A DNA stretch of 64,000 nucleotides from Streptomyces diastatochromogenes (GCA_001418405.1 LIQL01000247.1:1-64000); one strand, 5' to 3'. Positions 52,691 through 61,298 are shown, counted from the stretch's first letter. Program-made: numbers and translations. The notes: generated from the sequence alone by a model not told the origin.

Positions 52691-52894
52691 ATGAGCGCTA
52701 TGAACGACCGCCTCCTCAGCCTCGTCGACGGTGTGGTGGATCTGGACGAGGAACGACTGCCCCTGCTCACCTTGCGCGAGGCACAGGCCGCGATCGAGCT
52801 GCTGCGTCTGCTGGCGGCGGGCGACGGCGAAGGGTCGCACGCCGCCCGGCACTTGGCGCGGAACCTCGGGCGCCGGATGCCCTCCGAACACTGA
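52691..52894 (+). CDS. small hypothetical protein, 67 residues
   Basis: A short acidic helical protein (NDRLLSLVDGVVDLDEERLP ... AAIELLRLLAAGDGEGS), 42 bp after lanC and 76 bp before the glycosyltransferase gene. It has no Cys, so it is not a second lanthipeptide precursor. The ATG at 52691 or 52700 is possible; the ribosome binding site is weak. It is probably co-transcribed with its neighbours. A helper or immunity role is conceivable but has no support beyond position. Confidence 0.5.
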   Translation: MSAMNDRLLSLVDGVVDLDEERLPLLTLREAQAAIELLRLLAAGDGEGSHAARHLARNLGRRMPSEH

Positions 52895-52970
52895 CCGCGG
52901 CCGGTGCCGGCGGGGTGCCGGGCGAGGGGCGGACGGGAGGCGAGAATCCACGATCGATAGGATTTTCGCC

Positions 52971-54140
52971 ATGGCGAAACACCTGTTATTCGTGGCCCTG
53001 CTCGGTCACGGGCACATCAACCCCACACTTCCGCTGGTCGAGGAACTCGTCCGCCGCGGCCACCGCGTGGACTACGCCACCAGCGCGGAACACGCCGAGG
53101 CGGTCACCAGGTCCGGGGCCCACTGGGTGGAGCTGCCGCCGCTCCCGCCGATCGACCGGCCCACCGAATTCGGCCCGGAGACCTTCGGCCGCTTCATGCG
53201 CCACCTCTTCGCCGGAATGCGCACGGCCTACCCGGTGCTCCGGGAGCACTGCGCCACCACGCCGGTGGACGCGATCTGCTACGACGCCATGAACTGGTCC
53301 GCCCGGGTGCTCGCCGAGGAACTGGACCTGCCGGCCGTCCGGCTGATCCCCAATTTCGCCTCGAACGAGACGTATTCGCTCTTCGCCCAGTTCATGACCG
53401 GCACCGACGGGGTGCACCCGGTCACGGCGGCCATCGGCCCCGACTGCGCGGAGTTCGCCGCGGAACACGGTGTCGCGCTCGACCCGGCGCACCTGCTGGA
53501 CGCCACCGAGAAACTCAACCTGGTGTTCATACCAAGGGAGTTCCAGCCCGCCGGCGACTCCTTCGACGAGCGGTTCCACTTCATAGGTCCCTCGCTCGGC
53601 AGCCGCGCGGACGAACCGTGGTCGCCGCCGGACCCCGAGGCCCCGGTGCTGTTCGTCTCGCTGGGCACGGTCTTCAACGACCGCCCCGAGTTCTACCGCA
53701 CCTGCATCGACGCCTTCGCCGACGAGCCCTACCACGTGGCGATGTCGGTGGGCGGGCTGGACCCGGCCGCCCTGGGGCCGATCCCGGCGTCGTTCGACGT
53801 CCGTGCGCGGTTCCCGCAGCCGGCAGTGCTCCAGCGGGCCACCGCCTTCATCTCGCACACCGGCATGAACTCCACGATGGAGGCCCTGTACTACGGCGTC
53901 GGCCTGATCGCCGTCCCGCAGATGCCCGAACAGGCCGCCAACGCCGGACGGGTGCAGGAGCTCGGGCTCGGCGAGCAGCTCGACGCCCGCACGGTGACCG
54001 CGGAGGCGCTGCGGGCCGCGGTGGCCAGGGTCGCGTCCGACGACGCGGTCCGCGCCAACCTCGACCGGATGCGGAAGGTCGTCCGGGAGAGCGGCGGCGC
54101 CGTGCGCGGCGTCGAGGTGATCGAGGAGTACCTGCGCTGA
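52971..54140 (+). CDS. MGT-type macrolide-family glycosyltransferase
   Basis: A 389-residue GT1 glycosyltransferase. LGHGHINPTLPLVEELVRRG is the acceptor-domain signature (H14-type catalytic His), and FISHTGMNSTMEALYYGVGL with PQMPEQAANA is the nucleotide-sugar signature. Enzymes of this type (OleD, Mgt) glucosylate macrolides and other small acceptors, often for self-resistance. Codon 6 is TTA (52986-52988), so translation should need the bldA tRNA and occur late in development. It lies just behind the lanthipeptide genes, and may modify that product, or be unrelated resistance. Confidence 0.9.
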   Translation: MAKHLLFVALLGHGHINPTLPLVEELVRRGHRVDYATSAEHAEAVTRSGAHWVELPPLPPIDRPTEFGPETFGRFMRHLFAGMRTAYPVLREHCATTPVDAICYDAMNWSARVLAEELDLPAVRLIPNFASNETYSLFAQFMTGTDGVHPVTAAIGPDCAEFAAEHGVALDPAHLLDATEKLNLVFIPREFQPAGDSFDERFHFIGPSLGSRADEPWSPPDPEAPVLFVSLGTVFNDRPEFYRTCIDAFADEPYHVAMSVGGLDPAALGPIPASFDVRARFPQPAVLQRATAFISHTGMNSTMEALYYGVGLIAVPQMPEQAANAGRVQELGLGEQLDARTVTAEALRAAVARVASDDAVRANLDRMRKVVRESGGAVRGVEVIEEYLR

Positions 54141-54146
54141 GCGGCC

Positions 54147-54182
54147 GGCCGGTCCGTCCCACGGCGGTGGGGCGGACCGGCC
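54147..54182. terminator. 16-bp hairpin between glycosyltransferase and sigma factor genes
   Basis: GGCCGGTCCGTCCCAC (54147-54162), loop GGCG, then GTGGGGCGGACCGGCC (54167-54182), with one mismatch. It lies between convergent stop codons and ends both units. Confidence 0.85.
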
Positions 54183-54189
54183 ACCGCCT

Positions 54190-55074
54190 TCAGGAGCCGG
54201 GCGACGGGGCCGGCGCGCCGTCCTTGAGCATGCCGGTGCGCAGCCGGCTCAACGTGCGGTTGAGCAGGCGGGAGACGTGCATCTGCGACACGCCGAGCTC
54301 GGCCCCGATCTGCGACTGGGTCATCTCCTGACCGAAGCGGAGCTCGATGATGCGCCGTTCGCGGGCGTCGAGTTGCCGCAGCAGCGGCGCGAGGGTGTGG
54401 AGGTCCTCGACGGTCTCCAGGGCCGGGTCGTGGGCGCCCAGCACCTCCGTCAGCGCGCGCCGCTGGTCGCCCGGGTCGGGGTCGGCCGGGGTGTCCAGGG
54501 AGTCCGCGGAATAGCCGTTGGCCGCGACGAGTCCCTCGATCACCTCCTCCTCCGACAGCTTCAGGTGCCCCGCGAGCTCCGCGACGGTGGGGTCGCGGTC
54601 GAGCGCGGCGTGCAACTGCTCCTTGGCCTTGGCGAGTTCGGTGCGCAGCTCCTGCAACCGGCGCGGCACGTGCACGGCCCAGCCGGTGTCCCGGAAGAAC
54701 CGCTTGATCTCACCGAGGATGTACGGGACGGCGAAGGTGGAGAACTCCACCTCGCGGGAGAGGTCGAAGCGGTCGATCGCCTTGATCAGGCCGATGGTGC
54801 CGACCTGGACGATGTCCTCCATGTCGTCGCCGCGATGGCGATAGCGACGGGCGACGTAGCGCACCATCGACATGTTCATCTCGATCAGCGTGTTCCGTGC
54901 GTACTGGTACGCGTGGGTGCCCTCTTCGAGCTCCTGCAGCCGGTCGAAGAACTGCTTGGAGAGCGCGCGGGCGTCCCGCGGCGCCACGGCACGCGGCCGC
55001 CTGACCTCCGGGAGACCGTCGTCGCGTGCCGTGGTCTGCGCCGGATCCGCGGTGTCGTTCACGACGATGGTCAT
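54190..55074 (-). CDS. SigB/SigF-family sigma factor
   Basis: A 294-residue group 3 sigma factor. Region 2 is NMSMVRYVARRYRHRGDDME, then IVQVGTIGLIKAIDRFDLSR, FSTFAVPYILGEIKRFFRD and WAVHVPRRLQELR, the pattern of the SigB/F/G family; region 3 is DPTVAELAGHLKLSEEEVIE; region 4 is ERRIIELRFGQEMTQSQIGA, then GVSQMHVSRLLNRTL. GGAGGGAGACGTG precedes the ATG. It is the last gene of a minus-strand set of six partner-switching genes, the expected target of the RsbW-like kinase at 55869. Confidence 0.92.
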   Translation of the reverse strand: MTIVVNDTADPAQTTARDDGLPEVRRPRAVAPRDARALSKQFFDRLQELEEGTHAYQYARNTLIEMNMSMVRYVARRYRHRGDDMEDIVQVGTIGLIKAIDRFDLSREVEFSTFAVPYILGEIKRFFRDTGWAVHVPRRLQELRTELAKAKEQLHAALDRDPTVAELAGHLKLSEEEVIEGLVAANGYSADSLDTPADPDPGDQRRALTEVLGAHDPALETVEDLHTLAPLLRQLDARERRIIELRFGQEMTQSQIGAELGVSQMHVSRLLNRTLSRLRTGMLKDGAPAPSPGS

Positions 55075-55206
55075 CACGTCTCCCTCCGTGCCCGACCCCC
55101 GCGGGCACCCTTGCCGGCGCTTACCCCGTCCGTGCCGAGGCATGCGTGCCGCGGAGGAATCCGGCCGGAACGGGGTCCGGGCACCGCGAGCGCCGCTCGG
55201 GGGGCC

Positions 55207-55596
55207 TCAGGAGGACGACGCCGGGCCCGGCAGGGAGGCGGTGGCCAGCGCGAACAGCGCCTCCTCGGGGGTGTCCTGGACCGGCATGCTGACACTGATC
55301 CCCGTCAGGTCGAGCAGCCGCCGGACCACCGGGGAAGCGGCGGCCAGTTGCACGCTTCCGCCCACCTTCTTGGTGTCGTTGTGCACCCTGATGATGACGC
55401 CCAGCCCCGAGGAATCCATGAACGGCACGTCGCGCAGGTCGAGCACGAGATGGCGTCGGCCGTGGGCGAGTTGGTTGGCGAGCTGGTGGTGCAGGGCGGT
55501 TCCGGTGGCGGTGTCGAGCTCACCGCACACGGCCGCCACCGCCGTCCGCTCGTCGATGACGGTGACTTCCACGCTCAGCAGATCGGCATGCGACAT
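55207..55596 (-). CDS. anti-sigma factor antagonist (STAS domain, RsbV-like)
   Basis: A 129-residue STAS protein. LVLDLRDVPFMDSSGLGVII holds the phospho-acceptor S62 in the DSSGLG motif of RsbV/SpoIIAA/BldG. VCGELDTATG is the usual first strand. When dephosphorylated it should bind the anti-sigma kinase and free the sigma factor encoded 132 bp downstream. AAGGGAGCC precedes the ATG. The 270-bp gap upstream to the RsbW-like gene shows no gene, and may hold a separate promoter. Confidence 0.92.
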   Translation of the reverse strand: MSHADLLSVEVTVIDERTAVAAVCGELDTATGTALHHQLANQLAHGRRHLVLDLRDVPFMDSSGLGVIIRVHNDTKKVGGSVQLAAASPVVRRLLDLTGISVSMPVQDTPEEALFALATASLPGPASSS

Positions 55597-55868
55597 GTGT
55601 CGGCTCCCTTGTCGTGGATCGACCCCGTGGTGGACCGACGGTGCGCCGGGCGGCTCGTGCCGTCGGAAGGCGCAGGTCACCGGGGCAGACCCGGTCGTGC
55701 AGTCCGTCCGTGCCGGCCCCGAGTGGAGCGGGTCCGGCAGACCGCGCCAGGCGTCGGCCGGCTCCGGGCGGACCTCGTTCTTGATCCGTGACGAGGGGTC
55801 GCCTGCCCCGATGATCTCCGGCTATTCCTGGTGTTCGCGAAATGCCCGGACGCGCGCCCCGGTGCTGC

Positions 55869-56240
55869 TCACCGCAGGCGCAGCGTGACGTGGATGCCCT
55901 TGCCGAACGCCGTCGAGGTGATCACGACCGACGTGGCGAGCCGACCGACCAGCGACCAGCCGTAGCCGCCGATCCGGCCGTCACGGGTGTCGGACGGCAC
56001 GAACGGGTGGACCGGGCTGGCGTCTTCGACGGTCACTTCGAGCCGATCGCCGCTGATGCGGGCGGTGAAGCCGGTGACTCCACCGGCGTGCCGCAGGGCG
56101 TTGGTGACCAGTTCCGAGGTGATCAACAAGGCGTCGGCCACCACGATGTCGTCGACCTGCCGGTGGCCGGTGCGCAGCAGGGCGAGCACGCGGTCACGCG
56201 CTTCGCCTGAGGTAGCGGGCAGTTCCGCGGTGAGAGCCAC
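55869..56240 (-). CDS. anti-sigma kinase-like ATP-binding protein (RsbW family)
   Basis: A 123-residue GHKL ATPase from GTG 56240 with a perfect AAGGAGGTG ribosome binding site. ITSELVTNALRHAGG is the N box, DRLEVTVEDASPVHP the G1-like strand and RDGRIGGYGWSLVGRLATSV the lid and G2 region. It would phosphorylate STAS antagonists or bind the sigma factor. N-box residues are intact, though G1 is weak (DASP in place of DxGxG), as in many Streptomyces RsbW-like proteins. Confidence 0.9.
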   Translation of the reverse strand: MALTAELPATSGEARDRVLALLRTGHRQVDDIVVADALLITSELVTNALRHAGGVTGFTARISGDRLEVTVEDASPVHPFVPSDTRDGRIGGYGWSLVGRLATSVVITSTAFGKGIHVTLRLR

Positions 56241-56361
56241 CGTTCACCTCCTTGGTGGTGCAGGGTCCGGCCTCGGGTGTGCGTCTACCCGCCGTACTGC
56301 GATTCGTGCATCAGAGGGTCACTCTGCCACACGGCCGGGTCACGCCCGGGCCGTTCCCACT

Positions 56362-56733
56362 TCACGACGACGGTGGAGTGGACGCGGCGGCAGCGGGCGG
56401 GGCCGTCAGGTGGTCCAACGTGCCGGTCACGGCCAGTAGCCGGTCGAGTGCGGGTGGGCGCTCCTCCAGGTGCAACGACACCCCCAGCGCGGTGGTGCGA
56501 CGGTGGACCATCAGCAGCGCGGACAGGCCCATGGAGTCGCACAGCACCAGCCCGCCGCAGTCCACGCGCAGGGCCCGCAGGCCGCTGCGTGCGGCGAGGT
56601 GCTCGGTCACGGCGTCCTGGAACTCGGCGGCGCTGTCGACGTCGAGTTCGCCGCGCACCGTGATCCGCAGCACGTCGGGACCGACGGCCGTCGAGGAGAG
56701 GTGGAGTATCCGCGCGGGGGAGGGATCGGTCAT
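56362..56733 (-). CDS. STAS-domain protein, variant acceptor site
   Basis: A 123-residue STAS protein. VLRITVRGELDVDSAAEF is the first strand pair, and LRVDCGGLVLCDSMGLSALL holds the acceptor site, here C65-D66-S67-M68-G69 in place of DSSG. Such variants occur in RsbR/STAS partners. Its ATG overlaps the stop of the B12-binding gene by 4 bp, so these two proteins are made together and may form a complex. Confidence 0.88.
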   Translation of the reverse strand: MTDPSPARILHLSSTAVGPDVLRITVRGELDVDSAAEFQDAVTEHLAARSGLRALRVDCGGLVLCDSMGLSALLMVHRRTTALGVSLHLEERPPALDRLLAVTGTLDHLTAPPAAAASTPPSS

Positions 56734-57857
56734 GCGGGCTGTCCGGGGTCGAGCTGTCGGGCGGCGGGCGGCCCGGAGGCGCGCAGGGCGCGGGAGAGCG
56801 CCTGCCGACTGCGGGTGATCAGTCCCACGGCCCGGGGGAAGTCCCGCAGCGCGCGCTCCAGCAGGTCCAGGGCGGGCAGCAGCGATTCCGGGGGCACCGC
56901 TCGGGCGCGCAGGACGTCCGCCGTCCACACCAGGAAACCGCTGAACAGCTCGGTGTCGTCGGTGTAGAGGGCGGCGGTGAGGAATTCCACGAGGTGCGCG
57001 ACGTCCTGCGCGGTGTGGTCCCGTTGTACGTCGTCGTAGTCCAGCAGCGTGGGGAAACGGCTCTCCAGACCGGCCAGCACCTCCCGCACCAACTGTCGGG
57101 AGCCCCTGGCGGCCAGCGTGTACTCCTGGTCCGCCAGGTGCGGCAGGTCGTCGATCGCCTGGTGGTCCGCCTTCCGGCGGGTCAGGGGGCGCCGCAGCCG
57201 CTCCGCCGCCTGGCGGGCGTCCGGCGCCCAGGCATCGGCACCCAACTGTCGTGCGTGACGGCCGTCACTCCCGAAGGCCGCCCCGCCCACCAGCACCGGT
57301 ACCCCGGTGGCCTGGCAGGCGGTGATCGTGGCGTGCGCGGCGGGCAGCCGGGTGACCAGGGAACTCGACAGCGCCACCAGGTCCGGGTTGGTGAGGTGGA
57401 GGTGGGCGATCAGGTGCGGAGCCGGGACCTGCGCGCCGAGGTAGTCCACCCGCCAGCCGCGCAGCCGGAGCACCTCGGCCAACAGCCGGGCCGGCAGCGC
57501 GTGCCACTCGCCGTCCACGCAGGCCACGGTGATCCGGCCGCGCGCCGGCGGTACGGGCGGGACGTCCGGGTGCTGCGCGAGCAGGGCGATGACCCGCTCG
57601 TTGATCGCGGTGGCCGCGTGCTCCTGCGCCACGCTCAGCCGGTTCGCCGCCCACTCCGCGCCGACCCTCCGCTGAACGCCGCCGATGACGTCCAGCAGCA
57701 GGGTCTCCGGCGGCACGCCGTCCGTCAGCGCGTCCCGGACGCCGGTGCCGGCGGCGTACTCGTCACCGGCACGGACCGCCTCCCACAACCGGCTTGTGTA
57801 GAAGGGGACTTGGTCCCCGGCGGTGAGCGGGGCAGGGGGCGCCGAGGACGTCGTCAT
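56730..57857 (-). CDS. B12-binding sensor with CarH-type W-x9-EH motif
   Basis: A 375-residue protein. The helical-bundle domain contains W69...E79-H80 (WAANRLSVAQEH), exactly the W-x9-EH word that contacts the adenosyl group in CarH/LitR photoreceptors. The Rossmann domain follows (residues 108-215) with H119 in VDGEWH, the lower-ligand histidine, and GWRVDYLGAQVP. There is no MerR DNA-binding domain; instead a C-terminal helical domain of about 150 residues (VAHLVEFLTAALYTDDTELF). Both ends overlap neighbours by 4 bp (PP2C phosphatase, STAS). It is a likely light or cobalamin sensor that acts on partner switching. Confidence 0.88.
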   Translation of the reverse strand: MTTSSAPPAPLTAGDQVPFYTSRLWEAVRAGDEYAAGTGVRDALTDGVPPETLLLDVIGGVQRRVGAEWAANRLSVAQEHAATAINERVIALLAQHPDVPPVPPARGRITVACVDGEWHALPARLLAEVLRLRGWRVDYLGAQVPAPHLIAHLHLTNPDLVALSSSLVTRLPAAHATITACQATGVPVLVGGAAFGSDGRHARQLGADAWAPDARQAAERLRRPLTRRKADHQAIDDLPHLADQEYTLAARGSRQLVREVLAGLESRFPTLLDYDDVQRDHTAQDVAHLVEFLTAALYTDDTELFSGFLVWTADVLRARAVPPESLLPALDLLERALRDFPRAVGLITRSRQALSRALRASGPPAARQLDPGQPA

Positions 57858-59497
57858 GCACCGTGTCCCTCCGTCGGGGTGCCGCCCGGCGCCCGGCGCG
57901 AAGAGCCCCGCGGCGCGGTGACGGTCACCACGGCCATGTCGTCGTGCTTGTTGACTCCGACCCACTCCGTCGCCAGCATCTGGACGTGCTCCGCCACTGC
58001 CTCGGCGGGCATCCCCGCGCAGTGGGCGAGCGCCCGTCGCAGCCGTGCGTCGCCGAAGAGTTCGTCGCCCAGCGGGCCGCCCTTGGACTCGGTGATGCCG
58101 TCGGTGAAGAGCACCAGGGACTCGCCGGGGGCGAGGATGAGCGGGGCGGTCACCGCATCGATCTCCGGCAGCACGCCGACGAGGTTGCCGTGGGTCTCGA
58201 CCTCCGCCACCCGGCCGTCCGCCCGGACGACCAACGGAGCGGGGTGCCCGGCACACGTCACCCGCAGTTCCACCCGGTCCGCCCGGCGGCGTGCGGAGGC
58301 CATGACGAGCGTCGCGAAGCGGGTGTGGTGGGAGCTGAGCAGTGCGCCGTTGAGCAGCCGGAGCATCCGCACGTGGTCCCCGGACAGCGGCAGCAGCGCG
58401 TGCAGGGTGTTGCGGATCTTTCCGGTGAGCACCGCGGCGTCCAGCCCCTTGCCACAGACGTCGCCCAGCACCACCAGCGACTCGTCCTGCGGCGCCGCGG
58501 CCGGGTGGATGTCGTAGAAGTCGCCGCCGACGCGCTCGCCGTCCTTGGCCGCGCGGTAGCGGGCCGCGAACTCCACGCCGCCGACCTGGCCGACGCGCGG
58601 CGGCAGCAGCTCGCGCATCAACGTCTCGGTGATCTGCGCCTGTTCCGCGTAGAGCCGGGCCGCGGACATCGCCGCGCCGGCCCGGGCCGCGAAGAGCCGC
58701 GCGAAGGACTCCTCGCTCTCGCTGAACGCGGCGTGGTGGGCCCGCCGCAGCAGCACCAGCGCACCGGCCGGCACGCCGTGGCCGGGCAGCGGGGTGACGA
58801 CCATCGCCCCCACGGGACCGAAGTCCTCGGGCACCAGCCACTCCGGGGCCGCCGCAGGATCGATCCAGCGGGACGGCACCGGCGGGAACCCGCGCAGCGC
58901 CTCGGCGAGGCCGGGCACCGACTCCGGTGCGACACCGGTCAGTTGGCGGCTGTGCGCCCCGGTGCCGTCGGCGGACACCACCGACAGCGCCCGGCCGCGC
59001 GGGGGAGCGATGACGACGGCCGCGTCCGCGAGGTGGGCGGCCGCCAACCGGCCGGCCACCTCCATGCACCGGTCCAAGTTCAGCGACGACAGCAGTTCGT
59101 TGGAGGCCCTGGCCAGGAACGCGGTCCGGTTGCGCTCCTGGAGCAGGCGGCGTTCGGCCAGCCGGACGTCGGTGTCGTCGGTCAGCCACCACACCACCTC
59201 GCCCTCGGGCAGGCGGGTCGCATGGGCCTCGAAGCTGCGGCCGGCCACCTCGCCCCGCGGCGGCGGCGCATGCGGTGCGGGTGCCGCGGACAGCCGGTCG
59301 TGGGCCAGCAGGAGCCAGTCGGGCAGCACCTCGCACAGTGCGCTGCCCTCGACGGCGTCGGGCACCAGCAGGCCGAACGCCTCGTTGGCCCGACGCACCG
59401 TTCCCACGGGGTCGGCCACGAGGACCGGGTAGGGCGCAGCGTGCAGCGCCGCGTCGCTCCAGGCGTTGTCGGCCGAGCGTTCTGCGGAGTTCACCAC
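57854..59497 (-). CDS. PAS-GAF-PP2C phosphatase (RsbU/RsbP-like)
   Basis: A 547-residue protein. A PAS-like N-terminus (PYPVLVADPVGTVRRANEAF), a GAF domain (about 135-290) and a SpoIIE/PP2C phosphatase domain: RVGGDFYDIHP, VVLGDVCGKGLDAAVLTG, LVLFTDGITESKG and NKHDDMAVV supply the metal-binding Asp residues. It should dephosphorylate STAS antagonists and so switch on the sigma factor. The GTG at 59497 has no obvious ribosome binding site, so the start is uncertain by a codon or more. First gene of the six-gene unit. Confidence 0.9.
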   Translation of the reverse strand: MVNSAERSADNAWSDAALHAAPYPVLVADPVGTVRRANEAFGLLVPDAVEGSALCEVLPDWLLLAHDRLSAAPAPHAPPPRGEVAGRSFEAHATRLPEGEVVWWLTDDTDVRLAERRLLQERNRTAFLARASNELLSSLNLDRCMEVAGRLAAAHLADAAVVIAPPRGRALSVVSADGTGAHSRQLTGVAPESVPGLAEALRGFPPVPSRWIDPAAAPEWLVPEDFGPVGAMVVTPLPGHGVPAGALVLLRRAHHAAFSESEESFARLFAARAGAAMSAARLYAEQAQITETLMRELLPPRVGQVGGVEFAARYRAAKDGERVGGDFYDIHPAAAPQDESLVVLGDVCGKGLDAAVLTGKIRNTLHALLPLSGDHVRMLRLLNGALLSSHHTRFATLVMASARRRADRVELRVTCAGHPAPLVVRADGRVAEVETHGNLVGVLPEIDAVTAPLILAPGESLVLFTDGITESKGGPLGDELFGDARLRRALAHCAGMPAEAVAEHVQMLATEWVGVNKHDDMAVVTVTAPRGSSRRAPGGTPTEGHGA

Positions 59498-59781
59498 GTG
59501 TCGGGCCCCGGGGCCGTCCGGAGCCGCTCACCTTTCCTGATCGTGCCGGCGGGGGCTGCGGCCCACCATTCCACCGCCCGGCTTCCGCGCGCAATCCGCC
59601 CCCGGCCAATTCCTCCGCGCCGCTGCGTGTGCCGATCATCCGGTGGCCCTGCCGCCCGCCGCGGGGGCCGGCCGGCGGTCCCCGGCGCGGGCCGGACGGA
59701 CGCGTCACGTGCACGCTCATTTCGGCCGGACCCGTGATCTCCGGGAGTGCTGCGACCACCATCCGTGACATCCTGTCACCC

Positions 59782-60132
59782 ATGCACGCACCCACACCGG
59801 CCGTGGTCACCCACGCAGTTGAGGATCAGGTGTTCGTCATCCGCGTCACCGGCTCCCTCGACCACGAGAGTGCCGCTCTCCTGGAAGAGGCGTGTGCGTT
59901 GGCGGAGTCGCACGCGGCCCGAAGGACGGTGGTCGACCTCTCCCTCACCGACTTCGCGGACTCCACCGTCCTCCACGTCCTGCTCGGCGCGCAACGGGCC
60001 CACCACCGCCGGCACCGCAGGCTCCTGGTGGCCGGCCCCTTCCAGCCGGTGGTGCGCCGCCTCTTCGAGGTCACCGGCACGACCGACTACTTCACCCTCG
60101 TCGACAACGTCCCGACCGCCGTGCAGGAGTGA
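59782..60132 (+). CDS. STAS-domain anti-sigma antagonist, divergent
   Basis: A 116-residue STAS protein (FVIRVTGSLDHESAALLEEA, TVVDLSLTDFADSTVLHVLL) with D60-S61-T62 at the acceptor site. It is divergent from the phosphatase gene; the 284-bp gap between them holds both promoters and no gene. The ATG at 59782 lacks a clear Shine-Dalgarno. It is the third STAS protein of the locus and a possible alternative substrate of the same kinase and phosphatase. Confidence 0.8.
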   Translation: MHAPTPAVVTHAVEDQVFVIRVTGSLDHESAALLEEACALAESHAARRTVVDLSLTDFADSTVLHVLLGAQRAHHRRHRRLLVAGPFQPVVRRLFEVTGTTDYFTLVDNVPTAVQE

Positions 60133-60193
60133 CCCCACCCGGGCCGCCGGGGCCCGCGGACGCCGGCGGGCGCACCCCGGTCCGACCACGCCC

Positions 60194-61258
60194 TCACTGA
60201 TCCGCGCAGGCATCCAGGCGCCGGGCCAGTGCACGCACGAGGTCGCGCAGTTCCGCGGGGTGCTCGATGACGAACGGGCGGTCCAGTGCGGCCAGTACGG
60301 GCGGAATCCAGTCCAGCCGCTCGGCGCGCATCCGGACCCGCACCCAACCGTCCCGGTCCGCTTCGGGCGTTCCGTCGGGTTCGCCGTCGCGTTCGGCCGG
60401 ATCCGCGTCGTCGATCCCCGCCGCGGCGGCGATCGGGGACACTGTCGCGAGGTCGGCCGGGAGGTGCCTGCGGACGTGCGGCACGTCGGCACGGACGCGC
60501 ACGGACACCTCGTGGGCCCAGGGCGTCCGCGCGAGGCCGGTCAGCACCCGTGTCACCGGATCGAACGTCGCCGGGACGACGAACGAGCCGGAGCGCACGC
60601 TCAGGGCGGAGATCCGGTCCAGCCGGAAGGTTCGCACGGCCCCCTCGCCGTCGCCGTCCCCGTCCCCGCCGCCGGCGGCCGGATCCGCGCCGGCCAGGTA
60701 CCAGCGTCCGGCGTGCGCCACGAGGCCGTAGGGCAGGACGGTGCGGTCGGTGCGGCGGCCCTTGCGATCGGTGTAGGTGAGCGCCACCGGCCGTTGCTGG
60801 TGGGTGGCCTCCGCCAGGCCGAGCAGCACGGCCGTCTCCGGAGCGGCGCCGGGGCGCGGCCGTGCGGTGACGTCGGCCGTCTCCAACAGCGCTGCCAGGC
60901 GCCGCGCCAGGGGCTTGGGCAGCACGCGCCGCAGCTTCGCCGCGGCGCTCTCGCTCGCCGCGGCCGAGGTGGTGACCAGTCCTGCCGACTGTGCGGCCAG
61001 GAGGCCGAGCACGACGGCCAGCGCCTCCTCGTCGGTGAGCATCAGTGGCGGCATCCGGTAGCCGGGGGCGAGTCGGTAGCCGCCGTAGCGGCCGCGGACC
61101 GCGTCGACGGGCACGTCGAGATCCAACAGGTGGCCCACATAGCGGCGGACGGTGCGTTCGTCGACCGCCAGGCGAGCGGCCAGGTCGGGGACGGGGTGGA
61201 TGCCGCCGCCCTGGAGGATCTCCAACAGGGCGAGCACCCGAGTGGTCGTAGTGGTCAC
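60194..61258 (-). CDS. WYL-domain transcriptional regulator
   Basis: A 354-residue regulator: N-terminal HTH_11 domain (TRVLALLEILQGGGIHPVPD, then LAARLAVDERTVRRYVGHLL), WYL domain (VALTYTDRKGRRTDRTVLPY, then HAGRWYLAG) and WCX-like C-terminus. An inserted loop GGGDGDGDGEG interrupts the WYL domain. I choose the GTG at 61258; an ATG 21 bp upstream is possible. It is divergent from the glyoxalase-fold gene, whose promoter holds a nested inverted repeat, so it probably controls that gene. Confidence 0.88.
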   Translation of the reverse strand: MTTTTTRVLALLEILQGGGIHPVPDLAARLAVDERTVRRYVGHLLDLDVPVDAVRGRYGGYRLAPGYRMPPLMLTDEEALAVVLGLLAAQSAGLVTTSAAASESAAAKLRRVLPKPLARRLAALLETADVTARPRPGAAPETAVLLGLAEATHQQRPVALTYTDRKGRRTDRTVLPYGLVAHAGRWYLAGADPAAGGGDGDGDGEGAVRTFRLDRISALSVRSGSFVVPATFDPVTRVLTGLARTPWAHEVSVRVRADVPHVRRHLPADLATVSPIAAAAGIDDADPAERDGEPDGTPEADRDGWVRVRMRAERLDWIPPVLAALDRPFVIEHPAELRDLVRALARRLDACADQ

Positions 61259-61259
61259 C

Positions 61260-61298
61260 CGGACAAGTCTGCCGCCCATACCGGGCGGATCCTGTCCG
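61260..61298. promoter_or_regulatory. nested inverted repeat between WYL regulator and VOC gene
   Basis: Outer arms CGGACA (61260-61265) and TGTCCG (61293-61298) enclose CCGCCC (61272-61277) and GGGCGG (61283-61288). It abuts the regulator start codon and lies 67 bp ahead of the VOC gene. A probable binding site for the WYL regulator. Confidence 0.5.

Noticed and set aside
52691-52894. Second lanthipeptide precursor
   Set aside because: The small protein has no cysteine and no Ser/Thr-rich C-terminus.
56285-56300. GGGTAG on the minus strand as a SigB-type -10 element before the RsbW-like gene
   Set aside because: No GNNT -35 word lies 14-16 bases upstream, so the match is too weak to report as a promoter.
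56730-59810. A 1026-codon frame ending as the B12-binding protein
   Set aside because: Only the last 375 codons make a sensible protein; the rest runs antisense-like through the phosphatase gene in another frame. The ATG at 57857 overlaps the phosphatase stop in the usual ATGA way.
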